Source: Bacteroidota bacterium (lineage in GTDB: Bacteria; Bacteroidota; Bacteroidia; NS11-12g; UBA9320). From it: a stretch of 64,000 nucleotides of DNA. The stretch's first letter is position 1, and every line of letters starts with the position of its first letter. The translations under genes and the position numbers were made by a program. The stretch covers positions 1-64,000 of the forward strand of contig WGNA01000027.1 of assembly GCA_016124755.1 (NCBI GenBank), given 5' to 3'. Of this stretch, positions 41,652 to 50,899 are shown piece after piece. The notes under the pieces were generated by a model. It was not told the origin of the DNA. It saw only the letters and a program-made list of their open reading frames with translations, and did not search any database.

Positions 41652-44129
41652 TCAGAATGACCAGGTGTTTTTAGTTCGGTTATAAAATTCGAACGAAACT
41701 TTAAACATACTCCGGAAACCGAAATGATTGCTTTGTGCCACTACATAGTGAACGCCCAACCGAAGTCGTTCTTTCCCGATTTTTAAAACGCGGTTTGCTC
41801 CGCAAAACAATTCGGAGTACTGATAATTTCTTTCCGGAGCGTAAAGAAATCCGCCGCCAACCATTGTTTTAATCTGAGTCTTTTTGAGCAGCGGAACCCG
41901 ATTCATAATAAACCCATTGAACTGATGTGTATAATGCCCTTCAATAAAAAAGCGGAAGGTAGGAAAGGTGCTGTCGAGTAACTGGTATGTGTACATCGAT
42001 GGAGTAAAGAAAAATGGGTCTCCTGCTCGTTGATATTTGTAATCCATCACCCGAAGCGATGTCGTATCCAGGAATTTTCCCATGTTAATTCGGTAATGAC
42101 TTACGCCAAAAATGCCGACATTAAATTTCTGTTCAATATCAAATTCAACAAATGAATATTTTACGATCGAGTTAAAAATGTTGTTCCAGGCTTTGGTCCA
42201 ACTCAGTGAAAAGGTTGGGTATTTAGAACCTAAAACAATTTTCTCATAAGGCTCCTGTAGGTAAAGTTGTTTTGGCGTAAACTCTATATAGATGTCGTGG
42301 ATAGCAGCATTGTGTTCTACAAAATCAACCGGTAGGTTGTTCTGAAATAAGGTGTCGCCAATTGCAGCGAACTGGAAATTAGCAAGACTGTTCCGGTGAC
42401 TCACTTCGAAGTCGGTTCCTATGTATAACCCATTAATGAGTTCTGTACGATGCGCAATACCTACATAGGTTGTTTCAAAAAAATTATTCCGTCTTATAAT
42501 GCTTCTCAAGGACGCATAGGGATTTACGAAATCGAAGTATTTGCCCGTTCTGAAACTTAGAAAACTCAACTTTTTAGGGTTGTATAAAAAGTTGATGTAT
42601 AAGCTGCCTTTCGGGTCGTGGTTTTTAAAACCATAATTAAAAAAGGGCGAAACATAAATGCTCTTGCGGTTCTTGAATCTTCGGTAATACGAAAGGTTGT
42701 ACCGCACCCTCCAACCCCCGATTGCAACCGGATCCAACATGGAAACAAGTGGAGAAAATTCAATATTTTCTTTCTTTTCCCGATTGATGTAGCCTTGTCC
42801 GTGCCACACCAGATTTAAAAAAGTAATCCGGTTGTAGAGCGAGTCGATCGAATCCAGATAATGCTTCGAAGTGCGAATCATACGGAGACTGTCCTGGTAG
42901 CGAACGAATACCTGTTCTTTCTGTGTTAACGGTTCAGGGCGGATGTTTGACCAAAAGGCTGAGTCCTTTTCATAAGCAGATTTCTCTGTAATTCTCAGTT
43001 CGGCGTTGAAAAACTTTTTAGCATACAGTGTATCGAAAACTTCATTACTGTATCGGGCGATGCAGGTTCCATCAGTTTTTTGATGATTGGTTTTAAGACT
43101 CCAGTTGAAGACTTGTTTTACCACTATGTGCTTACCATTAACATCTCCGTATTCCTGATAAAATGAAAACTCATCATAAAGAACTAAGGCGGTTTTGGGC
43201 ACACTTAAGCTGGCGGATTTTAGAACCCATTCTCCGGCATAAATTTCAACCTCGCCTTTGAATAAGGCATTTCCGAGTTTGCGGGGAATAACTTTTATCA
43301 CATAAACCTTTTTGCCTAAGCTGTCCTGATAAATGTTTTCCATCTTAAATTTATATGCAATGAAGGCTGTATTGCTAAAGGGAGAAGTGAGTGCATTCTG
43401 ACCCAAGGACCGAATGTATATCAGGTTGTCGTAGAGGTCGAAATCACCTTCGGTAGTGCTGGTATAAAACAAACTGCTCTGATCTCCGAATTTTTTAACG
43501 GCCAGCCGCTCTTCTTTTAAATCACCGGGCTTTTTAAAATGTCTTACGATCTGCGCTTCATACAAATTGAGATTTGCGATTTTAGCTGAAGAATCTGATT
43601 CCGGATTTGCGTTGTTCTCAAACTTATCGAAGTTGGCATTCCCGTCTTCGTCGGAATCCTTTTTCTTTTCCCGGTTAATGGTGTTTTCTACCGACTTGAT
43701 GTAGACATTACACTTTCTTGTCTGATAAAGGTTGTCCAGAGAATCGCGATGATCGATTACGTGTTTGATGATGAGGTTTGAAATATCATTTTTCTTTCGG
43801 TTGATCTCTACTGTGTTGATGAGATTTTCATCGGGTTGTAGCCAGACATTCTGAACCTGATCTTTTGAAACAACCACATCAATGGTTTGAGATTTATAAC
43901 CCATGTAGGAAAAAACGAGACGGTTGAGTCCTTTTTCTAATCTCAGTTCATATTGTCCGTTCTCATTGGTGATGGTGCCGAGGCCGGTGTTTTTCACCCG
44001 GATTTCCACGCCAGGTAATTCAACATTATTCTCATCGTATACATAACCCCGAACGGTGTGGTAATCCTGCCCCTGCCCAAAAGTTAACAATACAGAAAGC
44101 GCTAAAGCAAGGGTTAGGATAAATTTCAC
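41652..44129 (-). CDS. DUF5686 and carboxypeptidase-regulatory-like outer membrane protein
   Basis: An 825-residue protein with a signal peptide ending TFGQG. An N-terminal carboxypeptidase regulatory-like domain (VRGYVYDENNVELPGVEI, TNENGQYELRL, about 25-105) is followed by a long DUF5686 region and C-terminal beta-rich stretches ending in a Phe (TKNTWSF), the sign of an outer membrane barrel. These Bacteroidota proteins resemble TonB-dependent receptors but lack the clear plug and TonB-box pattern. The transported or bound substrate is unknown. Monocistronic, with a terminator at 41570-41590. Confidence 0.85.
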   Translation of the reverse strand: MKFILTLALALSVLLTFGQGQDYHTVRGYVYDENNVELPGVEIRVKNTGLGTITNENGQYELRLEKGLNRLVFSYMGYKSQTIDVVVSKDQVQNVWLQPDENLINTVEINRKKNDISNLIIKHVIDHRDSLDNLYQTRKCNVYIKSVENTINREKKKDSDEDGNANFDKFENNANPESDSSAKIANLNLYEAQIVRHFKKPGDLKEERLAVKKFGDQSSLFYTSTTEGDFDLYDNLIYIRSLGQNALTSPFSNTAFIAYKFKMENIYQDSLGKKVYVIKVIPRKLGNALFKGEVEIYAGEWVLKSASLSVPKTALVLYDEFSFYQEYGDVNGKHIVVKQVFNWSLKTNHQKTDGTCIARYSNEVFDTLYAKKFFNAELRITEKSAYEKDSAFWSNIRPEPLTQKEQVFVRYQDSLRMIRTSKHYLDSIDSLYNRITFLNLVWHGQGYINREKKENIEFSPLVSMLDPVAIGGWRVRYNLSYYRRFKNRKSIYVSPFFNYGFKNHDPKGSLYINFLYNPKKLSFLSFRTGKYFDFVNPYASLRSIIRRNNFFETTYVGIAHRTELINGLYIGTDFEVSHRNSLANFQFAAIGDTLFQNNLPVDFVEHNAAIHDIYIEFTPKQLYLQEPYEKIVLGSKYPTFSLSWTKAWNNIFNSIVKYSFVEFDIEQKFNVGIFGVSHYRINMGKFLDTTSLRVMDYKYQRAGDPFFFTPSMYTYQLLDSTFPTFRFFIEGHYTHQFNGFIMNRVPLLKKTQIKTMVGGGFLYAPERNYQYSELFCGANRVLKIGKERLRLGVHYVVAQSNHFGFRSMFKVSFEFYNRTKNTWSF

Positions 44130-44209
44130 GATGCTACAACGATAGTACGTTCAAGAAGTTGCGAATTATTTGACGGTTGTGATTTCTGCGAAAAGAGGAA
44201 TAAATCCAA

Positions 44210-44665
44210 TCAGTTTCGAACGGTAAGCAAACTGCCGTTTCGCGAAACGCTGTATAATTTTAATGCATAGGTTGATGGCCCCTGAATCACATTTCCATCA
44301 AACGAGTATTGACTTCCGCAACATTCCTCGAATCCGCTTTTAGAATACAAACCGCACCGAAGCTGAATCTTTGTGGTATCGACCTGAATCACGCTGCAAG
44401 AATCATCCGGTTGATACGTGCAGGTTCTTTCAACCGCATAAAATTGGTCATCGAAATTGTGAACCAAAAAGATTCCCCGGTGGCCGCCATCCAGCAATGT
44501 GTATGCACCCGGCGTTTGTAATTGATAGTAATTCGGCAATTCAAGGTTAATTGTAATGCTTACCGGAACATTCGGAATGAATGGATAATTATTTTGTTTG
44601 GTGTTGTCTTTACAGGCGGGGAGTCCGAAAATCAGCAGCAGTAAAAAAATTGAAAGGGATTTCAT
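44210..44665 (-). CDS. Rieske-like lipoprotein lacking standard ligands
   Basis: A 151-residue lipoprotein (LPAC, Cys18). The rest has the outline of a small Rieske-like domain: FYAVERTCTYQPDDSC where CxH is expected, then ECCGSQYSFDGNVIQGPSTYALKLY where CxxH is expected. Neither histidine ligand is present, so it should not hold a Rieske [2Fe-2S] cluster; the Cys residues (82, 90, 104, 115, 116) may form disulfides. Its function is unknown. It is the last gene of a minus-strand run and overlaps the dehydrogenase stop by ATGA. Confidence 0.75.
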   Translation of the reverse strand: MKSLSIFLLLLIFGLPACKDNTKQNNYPFIPNVPVSITINLELPNYYQLQTPGAYTLLDGGHRGIFLVHNFDDQFYAVERTCTYQPDDSCSVIQVDTTKIQLRCGLYSKSGFEECCGSQYSFDGNVIQGPSTYALKLYSVSRNGSLLTVRN

Positions 44666-45504
44666 GATGAATAGTCGTAAAAGCCTTTTCCGGTTTTTCT
44701 TCCGAAATGTCCGGCGTCCACTTTTTGTTTTTGAATTCTGCTAGGACGAAATTTTTCATCCTGATAGAAGAGGTTGTACATTGATTCGGTTACAGAAAAA
44801 TTGGTTTCTACACCTATGAGATCCATTAATCTGAACGGGCCCATTTTAAATCCTGAGCTTTCCAGAAGCTTGTCGATTGTTTCGTGATCGGCGACATTTT
44901 CCTCCAGGGCTTTCAGGCTTTCCACATAATAATGCCGTGCAACGCGGTTAACAATGAATCCCGGTGCATCTTTAGCCATAATCGGAGTTTTACCTGTTTC
45001 CTTAATTAAGTCGTAGCATCTTTGAGCAATCATAGGATCGGTGTGTGCTCCGCTAACGATTTCAACAAGCTTCATTATGTGAGCAGGATTAAAAAAATGC
45101 ACTCCTATAACTCTTTCGGGATTGGGAACGCCCGCAGCAATCTGGGTGATGGGGATAGATGAAGTGTTCGTTGCAAGAATGGTATCAGGCGAGTTACTTT
45201 CAGCTAATTTTCGGAACAATTCGATTTTAACTTCCAGTTTTTCAACTACCGCTTCGATAATAAGGTCGGCTTTAATTTCTGAAATCTGGTCAGTTGATGA
45301 AATTCTGGAAAGGCACAGATCGCGATCTTCTTCTGAAAGTTTACCCAATTCAATTCCCTTGTTGAGATTTGAAGTGATCCGTTGAATAGCTTTTTGGGTA
45401 ACGTTGGGATTAACGTCAAAAATTAAAACCGAATGTCCGGCTTGTGCAAAAACCTGAGCAATTCCGGACCCCATTACACCTGCACCGATTACACTTGTTT
45501 TCAT
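44662..45504 (-). CDS. 3-hydroxyacyl-CoA (3-hydroxybutyryl-CoA) dehydrogenase
   Basis: A 280-residue enzyme with the NAD-binding motif GAGVMGSGIAQVFAQAGH, the catalytic region IGVHFFNPAHIMKLVEI containing the His, KDAPGFIVNR and the C-terminal dimerisation domain ending GRKTGKGFYDY. It interconverts 3-hydroxybutyryl-CoA and acetoacetyl-CoA and serves fatty acid or aromatic degradation; which pathway is not evident here. The ATG is typical. Its stop overlaps the Rieske-like gene; the PorV-like gene lies 41 bp upstream. Confidence 0.92.
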   Translation of the reverse strand: MKTSVIGAGVMGSGIAQVFAQAGHSVLIFDVNPNVTQKAIQRITSNLNKGIELGKLSEEDRDLCLSRISSTDQISEIKADLIIEAVVEKLEVKIELFRKLAESNSPDTILATNTSSIPITQIAAGVPNPERVIGVHFFNPAHIMKLVEIVSGAHTDPMIAQRCYDLIKETGKTPIMAKDAPGFIVNRVARHYYVESLKALEENVADHETIDKLLESSGFKMGPFRLMDLIGVETNFSVTESMYNLFYQDEKFRPSRIQKQKVDAGHFGRKTGKGFYDYSS

Positions 45505-45545
45505 AATTCTGTTACCGGCGCAAAGTAAGTAAATGCATCAGATGA

Positions 45546-46643
45546 TTATTGAGAACTGGTTTGGGAGTTAATCTTAAAATTAATAGAAAAGATATGGCTC
45601 GGGTTTATGGTTCCAACATTTCCCACGTTTGCCATTGCGTAATCCAGACTAAATTTTTCCATATCGAGCCCGACACCAATATTGGGCTGGAATGTCCAAC
45701 TGCTCTGAACCCCGTTTTTATCGGTGAGTGTTTTAATGTTCTGCCAGTTGCCCATACCGGCACGCAGATAAACTACTTTCATATAGCCGAGTTGAACGCC
45801 GAAATGCGGATCAATGCTTATAAAATTCGTTTGAATCGGAACGTTCCTGCGACCATCGGTATTCAAGTCAAAATTGGCTTCAGCATCTAATGAGATTTTA
45901 TCAAAATCGAAATGTTTTGCAGCCCCGAGAATAATTTTAGGTAAAGTAATTTCCAAAGAGTTTTTAGGAATCTGGTTTCCCGTTGTTGTGAGAACTTCTT
46001 TTTCAGAATCGGTAAACGAAAAATTCCATGCATTAAAAGTACTGGTAATATCTCGTGCCATTACTGCGAATTTCAGGTTTGATTTGGTTTTATACTGAAG
46101 ACCTGCATCGATACCGAATCCCCAGGCTTCTGCAAATTTTCCGGCTTTCCGGTGAACTATTTTGGCACTGCCTCCGAGTGTTAAACCTTCTCTCAATGTC
46201 TTTTGGCTGTAACTGAAAAGGAATGCATAATCCACCGCCGAGAAAGAACTGAGATTGTCGTAATCGAGAGTTCCGTTTTTAAAGAGGTCTAAAGTGTAGG
46301 GAATTCCATCGACACCCATTCGCACAAACGAAACACCCATTGCACTGTTATCTCCGGTTTTAAAAGCAAGAGCACCGTAATCGTAATTGGCGATTCCACC
46401 AAAGTAATTCGTATGCATATAAGATAACTGAAAATTGTCTTTCAGATAGACCAATCCGGCAGGGTTCCAGTATCCGGCAGAAACATCGTCAACAGAAGCA
46501 ACAACTGATTGAGCCATCCCAAAGGCCTTGGCGCTAACACCAACCGAAAGAAATTCGTTTGAGTATTTCGGGGTACTTTGTGCGAACAAATCAGCACAAA
46601 GTAGAAGGGTAAAAATCAAAAATAGCAGCTTCTTAAAAGTCAT
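45546..46643 (-). CDS. PorV/PorQ-family outer membrane protein
   Basis: A 365-residue barrel protein with a signal peptide ending LFAQ. The N-terminal block FLSVGVSAKAFGMAQSV, then DDVSAGYWNPAGL, is the family signature, as in PorV and PorQ of the type IX secretion system. PorV is an outer membrane shuttle protein and PorQ helps attach cargo; which one this is cannot be decided by eye. It overlaps the AcpH-like gene by ATGA. No T9SS core gene lies in this window, apart from the PorE-like protein at 16.8 kb. Confidence 0.88.
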   Translation of the reverse strand: MTFKKLLFLIFTLLLCADLFAQSTPKYSNEFLSVGVSAKAFGMAQSVVASVDDVSAGYWNPAGLVYLKDNFQLSYMHTNYFGGIANYDYGALAFKTGDNSAMGVSFVRMGVDGIPYTLDLFKNGTLDYDNLSSFSAVDYAFLFSYSQKTLREGLTLGGSAKIVHRKAGKFAEAWGFGIDAGLQYKTKSNLKFAVMARDITSTFNAWNFSFTDSEKEVLTTTGNQIPKNSLEITLPKIILGAAKHFDFDKISLDAEANFDLNTDGRRNVPIQTNFISIDPHFGVQLGYMKVVYLRAGMGNWQNIKTLTDKNGVQSSWTFQPNIGVGLDMEKFSLDYAMANVGNVGTINPSHIFSINFKINSQTSSQ

Positions 46644-47290
46644 TGCAGTTCTCTCTTCAATTTAATTATTTGATCCGACATCTGATTCAGAAGAACATCA
46701 ACAACGATTTGCAAAGATGTTTTCTGTCGATCGGTAAACGGGTCGAGTCCTACTTTAGTGCAAATACGGTCAAGAGCATAAAGAATACTTTCGGTCTTTA
46801 CATAACTCTCAAGGTATCGCACTTCCATAAAGTGTTTCCAACCCTTTTCAAAAGATTCGAAGTTATTGATTTCGAGGTGTGCGAGAAATCCGAGAATCAC
46901 TTCAATATCCAATGATTCGAAATCGGTGTATAATTCAATGGCCAAAGAAGGATGCTTTCTCAATAACCACTGGTCTATGACAAGTTCGACTAAAATATGT
47001 GAAACAAACCAGTCGCGTTTGATGGATATTCCGGAAGACCTCATTTGCTCTGTAGACAGATCCATCAGGTTCAAAAAACCCGACCAGGAATGAAAGACTT
47101 TATCACTTTGAATATGTTGAAGGCAACCCAAAGAGATTTGCTTTTCAACCGGATTTTGCAGATAGGTTGACTCGGGTTTCAATCTGGCCCCTTTGATAAA
47201 ATTTCGGGTTAGATCCGGCAGAAGTAAGCCGAGATTATAATATGGCTCTCCCGTTTTTTTGTCGAAATAGTAGTGTGCTAAAAAATTCAA
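46640..47290 (-). CDS. ACP phosphodiesterase-like (AcpH/DUF479) protein
   Basis: A 216-residue helical protein starting MNFLAHYYFD and containing YYNLGLLLPDL and a His/Asp-rich middle (FHSWSG, HILVELVIDQWLL). These features match the AcpH family, whose E. coli member removes the phosphopantetheine arm from acyl carrier protein. Metal ligands are plausible at the N-terminal His and later Asp and His residues. The real role in Bacteroidota is unproven. First in a four-gene minus-strand run. Confidence 0.77.
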   Translation of the reverse strand: MNFLAHYYFDKKTGEPYYNLGLLLPDLTRNFIKGARLKPESTYLQNPVEKQISLGCLQHIQSDKVFHSWSGFLNLMDLSTEQMRSSGISIKRDWFVSHILVELVIDQWLLRKHPSLAIELYTDFESLDIEVILGFLAHLEINNFESFEKGWKHFMEVRYLESYVKTESILYALDRICTKVGLDPFTDRQKTSLQIVVDVLLNQMSDQIIKLKRELQ

Positions 47291-47396
47291 TTCGTCCTTT
47301 AAAACTTCGAAAATCCGTGATGAAATTAACTTCTCTTTTACCTGAAGGGGAATTTGACAATTGAATTGGATATTTTGCGTGAGATAATTTGAAAGT

Positions 47397-47948
47397 ATGA
47401 AAACAACCTATAAAGTAATGACAGTCTTACTGGTGATGATATTGGTTTCGTTCACCAATGGCAGCAATCAGATTTCGACCGATCCCGACACCGGACTTGC
47501 GATGTACAAGGAAGTCATCAGTGTTCCGGGTTTAAAAGCCGGAGATCTGTATGATCGCGGAATTAAATGGGTGAACAAATTCTATGTTAATCCGACCGGA
47601 GTTTTGCAAAAACAAGATAAGGAGGGCGGCTTGATTGATGGCAAAGCAAGATTCAAATTAAAAGTGCCTGATAAAAAGGGAAATCTTCAGAATACCGGTG
47701 GGTTTGTTGCGTATCAGATTGCTATGGAATTTAAGGATGAGAAATTCCGGTACATTGTTGATCACATTCGTTGGGAACAAAACTCATATTACGATGTAAC
47801 CAAATGGTCTGATTCAACTCAAACCAATTACGACAAACTGGTTTTTAATTCTTATATCGATCAGACGGCCGAGTATTTTGAGAAGTTGACTTCTGAACTT
47901 GCAACTTACATGAAAGTTGGTGAACCGGTTAAAAAAGATGATTGGTAA
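47397..47948 (+). CDS. DUF4468-type exported protein
   Basis: A 183-residue protein with a signal peptide (VMILVSFTNGS). The mature part begins YKEVISVPGLKAGDLYDRGIKW and continues with LIDGKARFKLKV and KFRYIVDHIRW, the pattern of DUF4468, a TBP-like fold common in Bacteroidota envelopes. Function is unknown. It is monocistronic; the next gene, a small zinc ribbon, is convergent 8 bp away. Confidence 0.82.
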   Translation: MKTTYKVMTVLLVMILVSFTNGSNQISTDPDTGLAMYKEVISVPGLKAGDLYDRGIKWVNKFYVNPTGVLQKQDKEGGLIDGKARFKLKVPDKKGNLQNTGGFVAYQIAMEFKDEKFRYIVDHIRWEQNSYYDVTKWSDSTQTNYDKLVFNSYIDQTAEYFEKLTSELATYMKVGEPVKKDDW

Positions 47949-47956
47949 GAACCGAA

Positions 47957-48133
47957 TCAGGCTCTCCAGTAATACTTGCAGGTTTTACAGCGCATCAAAA
48001 TGTTGCTGAACCAACGTGCGGGCAATCCCACAAAGACTAAAATTTTTTCAATCCGGTCAAGTGCTTTGTTTCCGGTAACAGCCTTGATTTCGAACTTGTG
48101 ATGGTGGCAATTGGGACAGGCAATGTGTAACAT
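47957..48133 (-). CDS. small zinc-ribbon protein, 58 aa
   Basis: A 58-residue protein with two Cys pairs, CPNC near the N terminus and CKTC near the C terminus, with HHH between the pairs. The spacing fits a zinc ribbon. Function is unknown. The ATG at 48133 is chosen because the longer frame to 48214 adds a tail with no domain features. It lies in the 48-kb gap between the DUF4468 and VWA genes. Confidence 0.6.
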   Translation of the reverse strand: MLHIACPNCHHHKFEIKAVTGNKALDRIEKILVFVGLPARWFSNILMRCKTCKYYWRA

Positions 48134-48331
48134 GGTATGTAAGTAATTAAGTATTTGGAATTGCTTCGTGAATGTAAAACAGAAACATCTGATTATGTAT
48201 GGGTTACAATGCATTTTACAGATTGATTACAACTTGTTATTTAAAAACACAATTCAGATCATGTTTTTGAAGAATATGAATTTTTAAAATCCCTCTGAAC
48301 ATTTGATTAATTTTCAAGTTCTAATTCTAAC

Positions 48332-49420
48332 ATGAAAGGTTTCCGGTTTGAGGCTTTTGTTCCGGGTGAGGAAAAACCGCTCTTCGATCAGTTATTCGAT
48401 TTATTGAAAGAGCTTCTGATATACACTAATGGAGATGTAGAAGAAGCAATCCATTGGATGAATGAGCTCGATAGGCAATATCAGATTACCAACGCCGAAT
48501 ACGGCATGGGTGACTTTATTCGGGATCTTGAAGAAAGAGGCTTTCTGAAAGATCGGCAAGATGGAGTGAAGGAAATTACTTCCAAAATGGAACAGGTAAT
48601 TCGCAAAGGAGCGCTGGAGGAGTTATTCGGAAAAATAAAAAAGGGGAACTCCGGAAATCATTCGACTATGCAAGCCGGATCCGGAGATGAAAATTTGTCG
48701 GAATTCAGACCTTATCGTTTTGGTGATTCTATGGATAAAATTGCCCTTACGGAAAGTCTATACAATGCAACGGTAAGATCTGCCGGAACTTCCTTATCCT
48801 TTTCTGAAGAAGATTTGGTAATGCGGGAAACTGAATATCAGACACAGACGAGTACGGTGCTCATGATCGATATCAGCCACAGTATGATTTTGTATGGTGA
48901 AGACAGAATCACCCCGGCGAAAAAGGTAGCTATGGCATTGTCAGAATACATTACAACCCGCTTCCCGAAGGACACGTTGGATATTATAGTTTTTGGAAAT
49001 GATGCCTGGGAAGTGAGTATTAAAGATCTCCCGTATCTGCAAGTTGGTCCATTTCACACAAACACAGTTGCGGGTTTGCAACTCGCCCGGGAAATACTGA
49101 GAAGAAAGAAAAATCCGAATAAACAGATTCTGATGATTACCGATGGAAAACCAAGCTGTTTGAAAGAGCCTGGAGGCTATTATAAAAACAGTTTCGGACT
49201 TGACCGGAAGATCGTAAACAAAACCCTGAATGAGGCCGCGGGGTGCAGAAGACAAAAGATAAATATCACAACCTTTATGATTGCGAGTGACTCGTATTTA
49301 AGGGAGTTTATTGCAGAATTTACGGAGGCAGCAAATGGAAAAGCTTTTTACAGCGGTCTTGATAAACTCGGAAGTTTTGTACTTCACGATTACCTGAACA
49401 ACAAGAAAAAGAACGTATAA
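48332..49420 (+). CDS. VWA-domain protein (MoxR partner)
   Basis: A 362-residue protein. The N-terminal half is helical and charged (residues 1-140); the C-terminal VWA domain has the MIDAS DISHS (Asp180, Ser182, Ser184) and later ITDGKP. No signal peptide or membrane helix is seen, so it is cytoplasmic. The MoxR-like AAA+ gene starts 2 bp after its stop, which is the arrangement of VWA-MoxR chaperone pairs such as ViaA-RavA and the CoxE-CoxD type. The client protein is unknown. Confidence 0.87.
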   Translation: MKGFRFEAFVPGEEKPLFDQLFDLLKELLIYTNGDVEEAIHWMNELDRQYQITNAEYGMGDFIRDLEERGFLKDRQDGVKEITSKMEQVIRKGALEELFGKIKKGNSGNHSTMQAGSGDENLSEFRPYRFGDSMDKIALTESLYNATVRSAGTSLSFSEEDLVMRETEYQTQTSTVLMIDISHSMILYGEDRITPAKKVAMALSEYITTRFPKDTLDIIVFGNDAWEVSIKDLPYLQVGPFHTNTVAGLQLAREILRRKKNPNKQILMITDGKPSCLKEPGGYYKNSFGLDRKIVNKTLNEAAGCRRQKINITTFMIASDSYLREFIAEFTEAANGKAFYSGLDKLGSFVLHDYLNNKKKNV

Positions 49421-49422
49421 AT

Positions 49423-50883
49423 ATGACGCAAAACCAAAGTCTTCATCACTTGAAAACTTTAGGCGAATTAAAAAGAGCCGGATATCAGTCGCGAATGGTG
49501 AAAGACGAATTAAGATCGAATCTTATTCGGTTGATGACGGAAAAAAAGAATCCGTTTAAAGGAGTTTGGGGTTATGAACACACGGTAATTCCCGATCTTG
49601 AAAGAGCAATTTTAAGTCGTCATAATATTAATCTTCTTGGGTTACGAGGGCAGGCGAAAACCCGACTTGCGAGGTTAATGGTGAACTTGCTCGATGAGTA
49701 CATTCCGGTAGTGGAGGGTTCAGAAGTGAACGATGATCCGTTTAATCCAATAAGCAAATTTGCCAGAGATTTGGGGGCAGAACTGGGAGATGAAACTCCG
49801 GTTAGCTGGCTTCATCGAACTCACAGATATGTTGAAAAACTTGCGACTCCGGATGTTTCTGTGGCAGACCTTATTGGCGATCTTGACCCGATACGGGCAG
49901 TAAATGAAAAACTTCAATACAACGATGAAAGAGTAATTCATTTTGGGATAATACCTCGTGCGAACCGATGCATTTTTGTGATAAATGAAATGCCTGATTT
50001 ACAACCAAGAATTCAGGTGGCTCTCTTTAATTTGCTACAGGAAGGAGATGTTCAGATAAGAGGTTTTAAGTTTCGGATTCCGCTTGATGTTCAATTTATC
50101 TTTACCGCAAATCCTGAAGATTACACAAATCGTGGAAGCATAGTAACTCCATTAAAAGATCGCATCGGGAGTCAGATTCTAACGCATTATCCAAAGGAAA
50201 TTTCAATCGCTAAACAAATTACCAGGCAGGAAGTAAATCTTACAAGTGATCAGAGAGCATTGGTTGAAGTACCGGAACTAATTCACGACATCATTGAACA
50301 AATGGTGATGGAAGCCAGAACAAATGAATATGTCGATCACAAAAGTGGTGTCTCCGCAAGATTGAGTATAACTGCCTATGAAAACATGGTTAGTGCCGCA
50401 GAGAGAAGAGCCATACTTAATAATGAGAAAAAGACCAGTGCCCGAATTAGTGACGTCTTTGGAATAATACCCAGCATTACAGGAAAAATCGAAATGGTTT
50501 ATGAAGGCGAGCAGGAAGGCCCTTATAATGTTGCTATTATTTTAATTGGAAAAGCAATCAGGGCCCTTTTTGAAAAACATTTTCCTAAACAGAATGATAA
50601 AAACCCGTATTCAAGAATTACCGACTGGTTTGAGAACGGACACAATCTGAATCTTGAATTTGATTTAAAGGACAGTGCGTATGCGAGAGCCTTAAATTCG
50701 GTTGACGGATTAGCAGAATTGGTGGACCGGTATGTATCTGATTCCGGAAAAATGGAGAAATACCTTTGGATGGAATTTGTACTTCACGGTTTGGCAGAAC
50801 ATTCCCGTCTGAGCAGAAAGACTTTTGAGAATCAGGCTGTGTTCAGCGATTTGCTGGGTAGTATGTTGGGAGAATACGAATAA
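49423..50883 (+). CDS. MoxR/ChlI-like AAA+ ATPase
   Basis: A 486-residue AAA+ protein. Walker A reads GLRGQAKT (73-80), with Ala where Gly is usual. Walker B reads CIFVINE, with Asn188-Glu189 where Asp-Glu is usual. FIFTANPEDYTNRGSIVTPLKDR carries sensor I and an Arg-rich region. The layout resembles the magnesium chelatase I/MoxR branch. It probably remodels a client with the VWA protein encoded 2 bp upstream. The Walker B change may weaken or tune hydrolysis. Confidence 0.86.
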   Translation: MTQNQSLHHLKTLGELKRAGYQSRMVKDELRSNLIRLMTEKKNPFKGVWGYEHTVIPDLERAILSRHNINLLGLRGQAKTRLARLMVNLLDEYIPVVEGSEVNDDPFNPISKFARDLGAELGDETPVSWLHRTHRYVEKLATPDVSVADLIGDLDPIRAVNEKLQYNDERVIHFGIIPRANRCIFVINEMPDLQPRIQVALFNLLQEGDVQIRGFKFRIPLDVQFIFTANPEDYTNRGSIVTPLKDRIGSQILTHYPKEISIAKQITRQEVNLTSDQRALVEVPELIHDIIEQMVMEARTNEYVDHKSGVSARLSITAYENMVSAAERRAILNNEKKTSARISDVFGIIPSITGKIEMVYEGEQEGPYNVAIILIGKAIRALFEKHFPKQNDKNPYSRITDWFENGHNLNLEFDLKDSAYARALNSVDGLAELVDRYVSDSGKMEKYLWMEFVLHGLAEHSRLSRKTFENQAVFSDLLGSMLGEYE

Positions 50884-50899
50884 AACAGGGAGGATTAAC

